A DNA stretch of 64,000 nucleotides from Pontibacter kalidii (GCF_026278245.1 NZ_CP111079.1:2792501-2856500), one strand, 5' to 3'; counted from the first letter of the stretch, positions 41,851 through 51,232 are shown. Numbers and translations are program-made. The notes: generated by a model not told the origin, from the letters alone.

Positions 41851-44546
41851 TCTGCCTTCATACGGTTGCGCTCTATGCCGTAGGTCAGGATGCGGTCGAT
41901 GAAGTCATAGGGTTTGTAACCGTTGATGGCGGTCTGGTGGAAAATACAGGTGGCCGGCGTCATACCTGGCAGCGAGTTCACCTCAATAATGATGGTCTCC
42001 ACCTCTTCGTTCTCCAGCACGCGCACAAAAGCGTCGATGCGGGCATATCCTTCGATGTTCAAAATCTGGGCCACACGCCGCAGGTCCTCCTTTACTTTGT
42101 CAGAGATCTGCTGGCGGCGCTCCGGATCAGTGGCATAACGCGCAGGCGTGATGTTCTGTCCCTCCCCGGCCAGGAATTTCTCCTCCAGCGACAGCACTTC
42201 GCCCTCAGCCAGGGCCTCTGAGGCCTCGAATACCTCGTAACCCACCGTGCCATCCGGGTTATACTTGGTTAGCAAACCGCCCGTGATCTCCAGGAAGTGC
42301 TTCGCACCGTTCCTGCTGATGAGCGTTTCTACCAGGAAGCCTGCTTTATTCGGGAATTCTTCTTTAAAACCAAGCGAAAGCGTGCGGGCACACTCCGTAT
42401 CCAGCTCCTCCATCTCCCGGAAAATCAGCGTGGTAAACGCTTCCAGTTCCTGGCGGTTCTTGATCTTCTTCACCGCAGAGCTACAGCCATCGTCGGCAGG
42501 CTTGGCAATGAACGGGTACTTGAATTCCGCCTCCAGGCTTTGGAAGAAAGCTTCTTTATCCTGCAGCCAGTCCTCTTTCCAGGCCATTTTATGATGTGCC
42601 ACCGGCACGCCATGCCTGGCCAGGATTTCGTTGGTTTCATACTTGTTGATGGTGATCTGCGAAGAGCGGATGCCGGAACCGTTGTAGGGGATGTATAGTT
42701 TTTCCAACTCCTGCTGCAGCGCCCCGTCCTCTCCCGGACGACCGTGCAACGCGATGAACACCACGTCCACCAGGTTCTTCAGCTGATCGAAGGAGATACG
42801 CTGCGGCTCCTGCAGGCTGCGGCCCGTATACTTGCGTGTTATGCTTGCTGCCTCCTCCGTAATCTGGGCCAGCACCGGGTGCGGCTTACCCCCCTGCTCA
42901 AAGTATAACACCTTCTCTTTGATGTCGTCGGCGTTGTCTTTCAGCATGATGTTGATCGGGATAGCGTACAGGCGGTGCGCCTCGTTGCTTCCGGTCAGGA
43001 AGATGGGCAGCGGCTCATACTTTACAGAAGACGACAGCTTCTCGTAAATATTGCGCCCGCTCTCCACGGAAATATGGCGCTCCGAAGAATAACCACCCAT
43101 GATCACACCCACGCGGATCTTCTCCTGGCGGTGCGCCTGCTCGTCTTTTATACTCTTATCCAGCTGCTGCAGCAAGCGCGACAGCCTTACCGTATCCTTC
43201 CCGGTCTTCAGGCGCTCAGCCACCGAGGTGCGGATAATGTAGGTCAGGAACTGCGACGGATTCAGCCCGATCTCAGCTGCCTGGTGGAAGAAGAACGACG
43301 AGGGCAGCATGCCCGAGGTCGTGTTCGGGTCGTTGAGGAAAATCTCGCCACCCTCGGTAATAAAGCCGTCCAGGCGGGCGTACACGTTGAACCCGAAGGC
43401 CGTAAACAGCCTGCTGGTGGCTTTTCGTATCTCTTGTATCTGCTCGGTTGGCAGGTTGATCGGCGTGATCTTGCGGCTCAGGCCCGGCAGGTATTTGGAG
43501 CGGTAGTCGAATACTTCGCTACCCTTCACGATCTCGGTTGGCGGCAGGGCAATAGGCTGGCCCTGCTCATCCTGCACCACGATGCACGAGAACTCCCGGC
43601 CCTGGATAAAGGCCTCTACCAGCACCTGCTGCTCGTGTTCCACGTTTGTCAGCGTGATGCTGTCGGTGGCGGTAGCGCTGAACGTATGGTTGATGTGGTT
43701 GAAAAGCTCCTCCGGGTGGTAGATGATCTGGCCATTCTCCAGCACCACCGGCATACCGATGCCCTCGCGGATGTCCACGAGATGCTTCATGCTCATCAGC
43801 TGCTTCTCCTCACCCATCGCCAGCCACTGGCTCTTGTAAATGGTTTTGGTGAAGAAGCTGCGCTCCATGCCGGCCTCAAAAGCATCAAAATCATCTTCCT
43901 TGATAATGGATACCCCAATAGACGAGCCCTGGTGCGGAGCCTTCAGCACCAGCGGCAAACTTAGGGCTGCCTTCAGCTGCTCGAAAATCTGGCGGCGGTT
44001 CTCCTTATTACTCCAATTGGTGTATTGTATGGTTCTGTAGTCCGGCGTCGGGAAGCCGTGCTGCTTGAGCATCTCCTTCTGCGCTGCTTTGTCAATACCA
44101 ATGGCTGAGGGAAGTATACCTGATCCGGAATACGGAATGTGGTACCACTCCAGCAAACCCTGGATGCTGCCATCTTCGCCATAGGGGCCGTGCAGCGCCA
44201 GAAATGCAAAGTCGAAATGGTTTTTAAACTCATTCGGCTGCAGACGCTTACCCGCTTTGGCTATGATCTTGTCCTGCTGGGCTATACTAAGTTCACCCAG
44301 CGACTCCAGGTAAATCTGCAGGCCGTGCTCGCTCTCCGGCAGCGCCTCCACGGGCGGGTAAAAATCGCGGATGGTGCCCTTGTAGATGAACTGCCAGTCG
44401 AGCAGTATGAAGTTGCCCAGGCTGTCAACAAACACGGGTACAGCCTCGAAAAGAGACTTGTCCAGGTTATCGTATACCGTACGGCCACCTGCAAACGAGA
44501 TTTCGCGCTCGCGCGACGGGCCACCAAAGATGATTCCTACTTTCAT
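41844..44546 (-). CDS. Tandem double-module D-alanine--D-alanine ligase (900 residues)
   Basis: Two complete Ddl-like ATP-grasp modules in one chain, residues 1-447 and about 477-900, against a usual Ddl length of 300-380. Module 1 has GIIFGGPSREREIS, LALHGPYGEDGSIQGLLE, APHQGSSIGVS and LNDPNTTSGMLPSS. Module 2 has GVIMGGYSSERHIS, IALHGRPGEDGALQQELE, PADDGCSSAV and EVNSLPGMTPATC. The canonical final motif (E/D)xNTLPGMT is well kept in module 2 and changed in module 1, whereas GEDGxIQG is kept in module 1 and changed in module 2. The modules may therefore share the work or act on different substrates. The predicted product is D-Ala-D-Ala for cell-wall precursors. It has its own promoter box and is followed by the PASTA gene. 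Confidence 0.85.
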   Translation of the reverse strand: MKVGIIFGGPSREREISFAGGRTVYDNLDKSLFEAVPVFVDSLGNFILLDWQFIYKGTIRDFYPPVEALPESEHGLQIYLESLGELSIAQQDKIIAKAGKRLQPNEFKNHFDFAFLALHGPYGEDGSIQGLLEWYHIPYSGSGILPSAIGIDKAAQKEMLKQHGFPTPDYRTIQYTNWSNKENRRQIFEQLKAALSLPLVLKAPHQGSSIGVSIIKEDDFDAFEAGMERSFFTKTIYKSQWLAMGEEKQLMSMKHLVDIREGIGMPVVLENGQIIYHPEELFNHINHTFSATATDSITLTNVEHEQQVLVEAFIQGREFSCIVVQDEQGQPIALPPTEIVKGSEVFDYRSKYLPGLSRKITPINLPTEQIQEIRKATSRLFTAFGFNVYARLDGFITEGGEIFLNDPNTTSGMLPSSFFFHQAAEIGLNPSQFLTYIIRTSVAERLKTGKDTVRLSRLLQQLDKSIKDEQAHRQEKIRVGVIMGGYSSERHISVESGRNIYEKLSSSVKYEPLPIFLTGSNEAHRLYAIPINIMLKDNADDIKEKVLYFEQGGKPHPVLAQITEEAASITRKYTGRSLQEPQRISFDQLKNLVDVVFIALHGRPGEDGALQQELEKLYIPYNGSGIRSSQITINKYETNEILARHGVPVAHHKMAWKEDWLQDKEAFFQSLEAEFKYPFIAKPADDGCSSAVKKIKNRQELEAFTTLIFREMEELDTECARTLSLGFKEEFPNKAGFLVETLISRNGAKHFLEITGGLLTKYNPDGTVGYEVFEASEALAEGEVLSLEEKFLAGEGQNITPARYATDPERRQQISDKVKEDLRRVAQILNIEGYARIDAFVRVLENEEVETIIIEVNSLPGMTPATCIFHQTAINGYKPYDFIDRILTYGIERNRMKAEI

Positions 44547-44551
44547 TATCG

Positions 44552-44559
44552 CAAAGGTA
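44552..44559 (-). promoter_or_regulatory. -7 box TACCTTTG for ddl
   Basis: Matches TAnnTTTG on the minus strand, 5 bases before the ATG at 44546, suggesting a leaderless or nearly leaderless mRNA. Confidence 0.5.
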
Positions 44560-44714
44560 GTAAATGAGGGGCTTAAGTTAAGTAGAATTTAGGAGCTTAA
44601 AAAAATGCCACGGTTTATACTTTAAACAGCTGCACCAACGCTACTCCAAAAGCGTTTCCGCAGCGAAGGTTTATATACTTTATACAGGCTTGTGGTTCTT
44701 TTCTGCTGTACCGG

Positions 44715-45030
44715 GTCCAACCACCCCTGCCCCTCCTTATCCAAGGAGGGGAGCTCGGTTCAAGTTGCATAAGCCAAAGTATAAGTTTCATCGCCGCTGC
44801 TTTGCGTGGACAGGTTGCGACTTGTCCCTACAAGCATGAAACCCACCCCTGCCCCCTTCAAAGGGGGACTTATACTTGTTCCATAGCAATGGCCGTGGCT
44901 ATCGAAATGATACCCAGTCCTTGGGTTGAGCGCCTATGCGAGTTTTTCCGGTGACGAGCGGCAGCGAGACAGCCCGAGGGACGAGGGCAGGAAAAGCTCC
45001 CAGCGCGATGCCAAAGGACGAGCCCTCTCG
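44715..45030 (-). repeat. Dispersed composite repeat, copy B
   Basis: The reverse complement of this stretch aligns with 7190-7500. Matching blocks are GAGGGCTCGTC, GCATCGCGCTG, AGGCGCTCAAC, ACTGGGTATCATTTCGATAG, a C/G hairpin with CAGGGGTGGGTT, and AGGGACAAGTCGCAACC. It contains two CCCCTCC...GGAGGGG-type hairpins next to ACCCCTGCCCC. Confidence 0.7.
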
Positions 45031-45351
45031 GGCTTGAGAGCAGAAAGTATACTATGGAACAAGTTGGTTGTAAAGCCGTGGAGGAACAGCGGCTAGCAAG
45101 TATAGCTTGTGTCAAGATGCGGGAAGCAAGGGCTAAGAGAGGCACAAGCGGACGCTTGCGCCAGAGAAGGCTTTCACCCTCCATAACCAAGGCACTTCAG
45201 GTGCCAGACGCCCGCAGGACCTTCCGACGCTGCGAGGTCTATAAAAACAGAAAAGCCACTGGCTTGCGGCACAGCGGCTAATCCTCCTTTGGCTATTCGT
45301 TTATACTTGTGAACGTAGACAAACAACGCGCGAGTATTGCTTTAAGTCTCT
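45031..45351. other. Intergenic region downstream of dnaB
   Basis: No gene is supported. It holds short palindromes such as CAAGCGGACGCTTG and GCACTTCAGGTGC and one octamer copy near 45299. No clear dnaB terminator is seen. Confidence 0.5.
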
Positions 45352-46929
45352 TTAAAACGGTGGTTCTTCGTCAAAGTTGGATGTCGGGAAGCCTCCACCA
45401 CCACTGCCCCCGTCGTTCATGCGGCTGCCTAAACGGATGGCGCCCGGTGTCTCGGTATCGAAGGTGCTGTTTGGCAGTGCATTGAAACCGCCCATGGCAT
45501 CCCCCCCGAAATCATTATCCAGGTTCGTAAACTTAGTATACTTGCCGATAAATTTCAACTGCACGTTCTCCAGCGAGCCGTTACGATGCTTGGCAATGAT
45601 CACCTCGCCTACACCAGCCGTCGGGTTACCCATCTCATCCTCGGTGATGCCATAGTATTCCGGACGGTAGAGGAAGCACACCATGTCGGCGTCCTGCTCT
45701 ATGGAGCCGGATTCACGAAGGTCAGAGAGCTGCGGGCGTTTATCACCGCCACGAGTCTCTACGGCACGGCTCAGCTGCGAGAGCGCGATCACCGGCACGT
45801 TCAGCTCCTTGGCCAGCATTTTAAGGGCACGCGAAATGGAGGCGATCTCCTGCTCACGGTTACCGCCACTCTTGCCGTCGGCATTGCCGCTCATCAGCTG
45901 CAGGTAGTCGATGATGATCATCTGGATATCGTACTGCGCCTTCAATCGACGGCACTTGGTGCGCAACTCACGGATCGAGAGGCCCGGCGTGTCGTCGATA
46001 TAAATTGGCGCCTCAGTTAATTTGGCGATCTTATGGTTGAGCTGGGCCCACTCATACTCTTCCAGGCTTCCTTTCTTGATCTTCTCCGACTCCAGCTCCG
46101 CCTCCGAGGAAATCAGACGATTCACCAGCTGCAACGAGGACATCTCCAGGGAGAAAATAGCCACTCCTTTGCCAAAATCCACGGCGGCATTGCGCATCAC
46201 TGAGAGTACGAAGGCCGTTTTACCCATCGCCGGACGTGCGGCAAGTATAACCAGGTCAGATTTTTGCCAGCCGGAAGTCACGCGGTCCAGGGCCGTCAGG
46301 CCGGTCGGCACGCCCGTCAAACCGTCCGACTGCTTGCGCTTTTCCTCCAGCTCCTTGATGGCCATGTGCATGAGCGAGCGCATGTCGTCGAAGTTCTTAC
46401 GGATGTTGGACTCCGATACTTCATAGAGCTTGGCCTCTGTCTTATCGAGCAGCTCGAACACGTCGGTGGTATCCTCGAAAGCGCTGGAAAGCACCTCGGA
46501 GGAAATAGAGATCAAATCGCGTTTGATGGAGTTCTCCGTGATAATTCGGGCGTGGTACTCGATGTTAGCGGCAGAGTTAACACGGGTCGTCAGCTGTGTT
46601 ACGTAGTAGGCGCCGCCAGCCAGCTCCAGTTCCCCGTGCTCGCGCAGCTCCTGCGTTACCGTCAGAATATCAATAGGTTCCGATTTATCGAATAGAGCAA
46701 GTATGGCCTTGAAAATACGCTGGTGCGACTCTTTGTAGAAACTCTGCGGGCGCAGAATATCAATCACATTGGTCAGGGCATCCTTTTCCAGCATTAGAGC
46801 GCCTAGCACGGCCTCCTCCAAATCAAGTGCCTGCGGTGGCTTCTTGCCCAACTCCGAAACTACGGGGGCTTTTTTCTGCCATCCGTTGCGGTTGCCCGCA
46901 GGCCGCACATTCATTTTCATCTCCTCCAT
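45352..46929 (-). CDS. dnaB: Replicative DNA helicase DnaB
   Basis: A 525-residue hexameric 5'-3' helicase that unwinds DNA at the replication fork. The N-terminal domain (about 35-140: LEEAVLGALMLEKDALTNVIDIL) contacts primase. The RecA-like C-terminal domain has Walker A ARPAMGKT (231-238), Walker B MIIIDYLQLMSG, and RESGSIEQDADMV. The acidic/Gly-rich tail is of usual length. No intein is present. The start is uncertain: ATG 46929 lies 5 bases after a -7 box, and ATGs at 46920 and 46914 are alternatives. Confidence 0.97.
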   Translation of the reverse strand: MEEMKMNVRPAGNRNGWQKKAPVVSELGKKPPQALDLEEAVLGALMLEKDALTNVIDILRPQSFYKESHQRIFKAILALFDKSEPIDILTVTQELREHGELELAGGAYYVTQLTTRVNSAANIEYHARIITENSIKRDLISISSEVLSSAFEDTTDVFELLDKTEAKLYEVSESNIRKNFDDMRSLMHMAIKELEEKRKQSDGLTGVPTGLTALDRVTSGWQKSDLVILAARPAMGKTAFVLSVMRNAAVDFGKGVAIFSLEMSSLQLVNRLISSEAELESEKIKKGSLEEYEWAQLNHKIAKLTEAPIYIDDTPGLSIRELRTKCRRLKAQYDIQMIIIDYLQLMSGNADGKSGGNREQEIASISRALKMLAKELNVPVIALSQLSRAVETRGGDKRPQLSDLRESGSIEQDADMVCFLYRPEYYGITEDEMGNPTAGVGEVIIAKHRNGSLENVQLKFIGKYTKFTNLDNDFGGDAMGGFNALPNSTFDTETPGAIRLGSRMNDGGSGGGGFPTSNFDEEPPF

Positions 46930-46934
46930 AAGCA

Positions 46935-46942
46935 CAAAGATA
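46935..46942 (-). promoter_or_regulatory. -7 box TATCTTTG for dnaB
   Basis: Matches TAnnTTTG on the minus strand, 5 bases before the first in-frame ATG; transcription would start at or within the first codons. Confidence 0.5.
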
Positions 46943-47105
46943 TATCCTTATATATCCTGCACCCGAAAAATGTTCGTAAAAATTGCCCACCCGGCTATCA
47001 ACACCCGCACACAGGGCTTTACACAGGATATCCACATCAATATACACATATCCACAATGTATCCACATATTAGCGTATAGCTATTTTAAATTAGCCAAGT
47101 ACTTA

Positions 47106-47113
47106 TAACTTTG
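47106..47113 (+). promoter_or_regulatory. -7 box TAACTTTG for mpl
   Basis: Matches TAnnTTTG, 25 bases before the ATG at 47139. Confidence 0.55.
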
Positions 47114-47138
47114 CCTGATTAGTACACACTTGTTGCAT

Positions 47139-48524
47139 ATGGAGAAGAAGGATTTTCAGCACATACACCTTATCGCCGTGGGCGGTAGCATCATGCACAA
47201 CCTGGCGCTGGCCCTGCACGACAAGGGCCAGCAAGTGACGGGTTCGGATGATGAAATTTACGAACCGGCCAGGAGCCGACTGGCCGCCGCGGGCATTCTA
47301 CCGGAGCAGGAAGGCTGGTTTCCGGAGAAACTGAACGACCGGCCGGACGCGGTCATACTGGGCATGCACGCCCGCGCCGACAACCCGGAGCTGAAGCGCG
47401 CCCAGGAGCTGAACCTGCCGATCTACTCCTTCCCCGAGTTCATCTATGAGCAGAGCCGCGACAAGCAGCGCGTGGTGATAGGCGGCAGCCACGGCAAAAC
47501 AACCATCACTAGCATGATCATGCACGTGCTCCGGCACATCGGCCGCAAGTTCGATTATGCGGTGGGCGCACAGTTGGAGGGCTTCGACCGCATGGTAAAA
47601 CTCTCCGACGATGCACCGGTGATCATTATTGAGGGGGATGAGTACCTCTCGGACCCGATCAAGCGGGTACCCAAGTTCCACCTCTACCATCACCACATCG
47701 GCGTGATCAGCGGCATCAGCTGGGACCACATCAACGTGTTCCCGGACCCGGACATGTACCGCGACCAGTTCCGCATCTTTGCCGAGATGACGCCGAAGGC
47801 AGGCACCCTGATCTATAACCAGGACGATGAGCAGGTGCAGCTGGTGAGCGTGCCGCGCAACCCGGCCGATATTTCCTACATTGGCTACGGCGTACACGAG
47901 CATAGCATCCGAAACGGCAAAACCATCCTGCATACCAAGAAGGACGGCGATGTGGAGGTGCAGCTGTTCGGGGAGCACAACCTGCGCAACCTGAACGCGG
48001 CCAAGGAGGTGTGCAAGAAGATCGGCGTGAAAGCGTCAGATTTCTATGCGGCCATGAAAACCTTTAAGGGAGCGGCCAAGCGTCTGCAGAAGCTGGGAGA
48101 GTCGGGCACGGCCAACATTTACCGCGACTTTGCCCATGCCCCCTCCAAGGTAAAGGCCAGCACGGAGGCCGTAAAAAAGCAGTTCCCAGAGCGCGAGCTG
48201 GTGGCGGTGCTGGAGCTCCATACTTTCAGCAGCCTGAATAAGAAATTTATACCGCAGTACGCCGGTGCCCTGGCCCTGGCCGATGAGCCCATCGTGTTCT
48301 TCAGCCCCAAAACACTAGAACACAAGCGCATGGAGCCGCTGACGGAGCAGGAGCTGAGAGAGGCCTTTAAAAATCCTAACCTGAATGTATTCACCGACTC
48401 GGAGGCACTCGAGCAGCACTTGCTGGAGCGCAACTGGCAGAACGCCAACCTGCTCCTGATGAGCTCGGGCACTTATAACAACATTAATCTGGAGGCGCTA
48501 ACGCAGGCGGTTCTGAAAGCATAG
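47139..48524 (+). CDS. mpl: UDP-MurNAc:tripeptide ligase Mpl (Mur ligase family)
   Basis: A 461-residue Mur ligase that reattaches recycled L-Ala-gamma-D-Glu-meso-DAP to UDP-MurNAc. The N-terminal Rossmann motif AVGGSIMHNLALAL and the P-loop G115-G-S-H-G-K-T-T122 are clear. EGDEYLSD, the SWDHINVFPD metal/ATP motif, HNLRNLNAA and the Mpl-type YRDFAHAPSKVKAS also match. MurC shares the fold, but the AVGGSIMHN start and FAHAPSK favour Mpl. Its ATG follows a promoter by 25 bases, and the exonuclease gene begins 6 bases after its stop. Confidence 0.92.
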   Translation: MEKKDFQHIHLIAVGGSIMHNLALALHDKGQQVTGSDDEIYEPARSRLAAAGILPEQEGWFPEKLNDRPDAVILGMHARADNPELKRAQELNLPIYSFPEFIYEQSRDKQRVVIGGSHGKTTITSMIMHVLRHIGRKFDYAVGAQLEGFDRMVKLSDDAPVIIIEGDEYLSDPIKRVPKFHLYHHHIGVISGISWDHINVFPDPDMYRDQFRIFAEMTPKAGTLIYNQDDEQVQLVSVPRNPADISYIGYGVHEHSIRNGKTILHTKKDGDVEVQLFGEHNLRNLNAAKEVCKKIGVKASDFYAAMKTFKGAAKRLQKLGESGTANIYRDFAHAPSKVKASTEAVKKQFPERELVAVLELHTFSSLNKKFIPQYAGALALADEPIVFFSPKTLEHKRMEPLTEQELREAFKNPNLNVFTDSEALEQHLLERNWQNANLLLMSSGTYNNINLEALTQAVLKA

Positions 48525-48530
48525 ACAAGT

Positions 48531-49337
48531 ATGAAACTACACCTCAAGCGCCCCATCGTATTCTTCGACTTGGAAACCACCGGCACCGACATCGGCAAAG
48601 ACCGTATCGTGGAGCTGAGTGCCCTGAAGGTAATGCCCAACGGAGAGGAGATCCTGAAAACGCGCCGCATCCACCCTACCATCCCCATTCCACTGGAGTC
48701 GAGCCTGATCCACAAGATCTATGACGAGGACGTGGCCGACTGCCCTACCTTTAAGCAGGTAGCCCACGACCTAAGTAAGTTCCTGGAAGGGTGTGATTTG
48801 GGCGGCTATAACATCCTGCGCTTCGACATTCCGCTGCTGGCCGAGGAGTTCCTGCGCTGCGATATTGACTTTGACATCGAGAACCGTAACATCGTGGACG
48901 CCTGCCGCATTTTCCACCAGATGGAGCAGCGCACGCTGTCTGCGGCCTACAGGTTCTACTGCGACAAATCTTTGGATAACGCCCACAGCGCCGAGGCCGA
49001 CACCGTGGCCACCTACGAGATACTGAAGGCCCAGCTCGAACGCTACCAGGAAACGCCTTACGAGACATCGGAAGGCATCACCGAGTACCCGGTGCAGAAC
49101 GACATGGGCGCCCTGCACAAGTTCACGTTCCAGAAGACCGCTGACCTTTCGGGCCGCATTGTGTATAACAATTCCGGGCAGGAGGTTTTCAATTTCGGCA
49201 AGTATAAAAACGTGCCGGTGGAGGAAGTGCTGCAGAAAGAACCAAGCTACTACGACTGGATGATGAAAAGCGAGTTCCCGCTCTACACCAAGAAGATCCT
49301 GACCCGCATCAGATTGCGCGGCATGAAGGTATCTTAG
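48531..49337 (+). CDS. DEDDh 3'-5' exonuclease (DnaQ-like)
   Basis: A 268-residue exonuclease. ExoI is FFDLETTGTD (D13, E15), ExoII is GGYNILRFDIPLL, and ExoIII is the AHSAEADTVAT stretch with the DEDDh His and Asp. After residue ~175 comes a distinct C-terminal domain (VFNFGKYKNVPVEEVLQKEPSYYDWMMKSEFP), as in exodeoxyribonuclease X-like proteins. It probably trims or proofreads DNA 3' ends. It lies 6 bases after mpl, so they are co-transcribed. Confidence 0.9.
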   Translation: MKLHLKRPIVFFDLETTGTDIGKDRIVELSALKVMPNGEEILKTRRIHPTIPIPLESSLIHKIYDEDVADCPTFKQVAHDLSKFLEGCDLGGYNILRFDIPLLAEEFLRCDIDFDIENRNIVDACRIFHQMEQRTLSAAYRFYCDKSLDNAHSAEADTVATYEILKAQLERYQETPYETSEGITEYPVQNDMGALHKFTFQKTADLSGRIVYNNSGQEVFNFGKYKNVPVEEVLQKEPSYYDWMMKSEFPLYTKKILTRIRLRGMKVS

Positions 49338-49380
49338 CATAGTCAGTATGCAGCCGGGATAATTAAACCCCTACAGAAGT

Positions 49381-49430
49381 ATAAAAACAGAAGCGGCCAC
49401 TAAAGTATAGCGGCCGCTTCTGTTTTTATA
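49381..49430. terminator. Bidirectional terminator with octamer-like loop
   Basis: AAACAGAAGCGGCC and GGCCGCTTCTGTTTTT form the stem; the loop contains AAAGTATAG. Octamer copies flank both sides (AAGTATAA near 49378, TTATACTT near 49427). Confidence 0.88.
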
Positions 49431-49434
49431 CTTC

Positions 49435-50070
49435 TTAGTTACTTTTCTTACTATCCCGCTCACGGTTCGGGCGGAGCCTCGGGTTTTCCTTCAGCAGGGT
49501 GTTACCTTCAGCATACCGGTGCTCACAGTTGTTGCCGGGTGCCCGCGAGGAGCACTGGCAGCCGGTGATGCGGTTACCTGAGAAAGTAAAGTAGCAAAAG
49601 CCGCAACCAATGGAGGACTTACAAATATGCCGGGCTCCCTTGCTGCTCAGGTACAGGCTGTTGTCGGCAGCCAGGTCCAGTTCTAGCGCCATACTTCTGT
49701 AAGCGCCGTTCTGTATGCCCAGACCTACCAGGTAGTAAGCCGGGTCGTCCTCTTTCGTCTCCTGCACCTTCCGGATCATCACCCGATCTACCACGGTGCC
49801 ATCGCCAAACTCTTTGATGAAAGGTTGCATCAGCTGCTCTGTCGGCACGATATAGTCTACCGTATCAAACACGACCTGCGCCAGAAGCACGCCATCATAG
49901 GGCACCTCTGCCTCCAGTTCGCCACCTTCCGGGTTCTCCGCATTCTCCTCCTGTATAAACTCGCGGGTGGAGCAGGCGGAGGAGGCCAGCAGCAGGAAAA
50001 ACAGCAGGTACAGCAACCCGCTTCTGTTCAGGGTGGCGCCGAGGGCACGGCTTCTTCTGTCTGTGGTCAT
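49435..50070 (-). CDS. Lipoprotein of unknown function with C-terminal six-cysteine domain
   Basis: A 211-residue lipoprotein (lipobox LLLASSAC, C33). The middle is acidic then beta-rich, with no family I can name. Residues 148-185 hold six cysteines (C150, C156, C159, C171, C173, C182) and two His, in the arrangement HICKSSIGCGFC...GCQC...NNCEH. That could bind a metal or form disulfides. The tail is highly basic. The gene starts 11 bases after the stop of the M48 peptidase gene, so the two are co-transcribed and may act together in the periplasm. Confidence 0.75.
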   Translation of the reverse strand: MTTDRRSRALGATLNRSGLLYLLFFLLLASSACSTREFIQEENAENPEGGELEAEVPYDGVLLAQVVFDTVDYIVPTEQLMQPFIKEFGDGTVVDRVMIRKVQETKEDDPAYYLVGLGIQNGAYRSMALELDLAADNSLYLSSKGARHICKSSIGCGFCYFTFSGNRITGCQCSSRAPGNNCEHRYAEGNTLLKENPRLRPNRERDSKKSN

Positions 50071-50081
50071 GTTAGAGTTTA

Positions 50082-50876
50082 TTAGCGCTTGTAGTATTTG
50101 AGCGCCTCAGGCATGTGCTTCTGCAGATCTGCCTGTCTGGTACCGGCGCTAGGGTGCGTGGAAAGGAACTCCGGCGGGGCCTGACCACCGCTTTTGGCTT
50201 CCATACGCTTCCAGAAAGATACAGCTTCTTCTGGATTATATCCAGCCATCGCCATAAAAATTAGGCCCAGCCTGTCAGCCTCCGATTCCTGCGTGCGGCC
50301 ATACTTTAGCAGGCCCAACTGGGAGCCGGCACCATACACCGCCATCACCAGATTTTGCGCCGTACCCGGCTGCGCACCAGCCAGTGCCGACAGCGTCTGT
50401 CCACCGAACTGCTGCGCCAGTTGCTGGCTCATGCGCTCATTGCCATGCTTGGCTATGGCGTGGGCAATTTCGTGGCCCATGATCACGGCAAGGCCTGTCT
50501 CGTTCTGCGCCACCGGAAGTATACCGGTGTATACTACTGTTTTACCGCCTGCCATCGCCCATGCGTTCACCTGCTCATCCTCGATCAGGTTATGCTCCCA
50601 GGCAAAACCCTGCAGCTCACTGGACAGGCCGTTGGCTGCCATGTACTGCTCCACCGCCCGCTGTATGCGCTGGCCGGCACGCTTCACCATGGCCGTGGCC
50701 TGGGCATCGCGCGAGAGCTTGTTCTCCTTCAGGAATTGATTGTAGGCATCGTAGCTCAGCGATTGCATCTGCGCGTCAGACACCAGGTTAAGCTGTCGGC
50801 GGCCCGTGATCGGCACCGTCGTACAGGCCACAAACGTGACCACAGCTACTGTGAATACAATAATTTTCTTATACAT
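50082..50876 (-). CDS. M48-family metallopeptidase lipoprotein
   Basis: A 264-residue periplasmic zinc peptidase of the LoiP/YcaL type. Lipobox is TFVACTT (C18). The zinc motif is H135-E-I-A-H139 in VIMGHEIAHAIAKHGNERM, with the third ligand Glu in QESEADRLGLIFMA. Such lipoproteins degrade misfolded outer-membrane proteins. I chose ATG 50876 (MYKKIIVF); the frame is open 24 codons further, but that would bury the lipobox. Confidence 0.92.
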   Translation of the reverse strand: MYKKIIVFTVAVVTFVACTTVPITGRRQLNLVSDAQMQSLSYDAYNQFLKENKLSRDAQATAMVKRAGQRIQRAVEQYMAANGLSSELQGFAWEHNLIEDEQVNAWAMAGGKTVVYTGILPVAQNETGLAVIMGHEIAHAIAKHGNERMSQQLAQQFGGQTLSALAGAQPGTAQNLVMAVYGAGSQLGLLKYGRTQESEADRLGLIFMAMAGYNPEEAVSFWKRMEAKSGGQAPPEFLSTHPSAGTRQADLQKHMPEALKYYKR

Positions 50877-51198
50877 CGTCTTTAATGATTTAATGGCTTT
50901 TAAAACCCAATTCAAATTTTGAACCAAATTTCTGAAAACCGCCCGCAATTATATGAACAAATTAGCATAAAACTATACTTAAAAACCTGCTTTAACGTTG
51001 ATCTACTGATTCGCAATGGCTTAAAAAGTATGGTTCCTGCACACGTATACGACGCCTCCGATGCTTATAGTTATCAAGCTAGGCGCCTCTAGCAGTTGCA
51101 CTGGCCGGAGGTAAAACAAGTCTGAACACGAGGTGCCTAACACGCTACACCTCCTATATTTTTTTGAGGATTATGCTAGGGCTCTCCGTAAGAAGTCC
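50877..51198. other. Divergent intergenic region, no gene
   Basis: AT-rich with one near-octamer. No convincing promoter for the M48 gene was found. A -7 box for the downstream + strand gene is at 51199. Confidence 0.5.
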
Positions 51199-51206
51199 TA
51201 TTTTTG
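51199..51206 (+). promoter_or_regulatory. -7 box TATTTTTG for the FAH-family gene
   Basis: Matches TAnnTTTG, 26 bases before the ATG at 51233. It lies inside the frame that would be used by an earlier start at 51164, so the later start is preferred. Confidence 0.5.
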
Positions 51207-51232
51207 AGAATAGAACCGAAAAATCCCTTTAC

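Noticed and set aside
42975..43964. 329-codon + strand frame within ddl
   Set aside because: Antisense shadow of the tandem ligase; no family resemblance.
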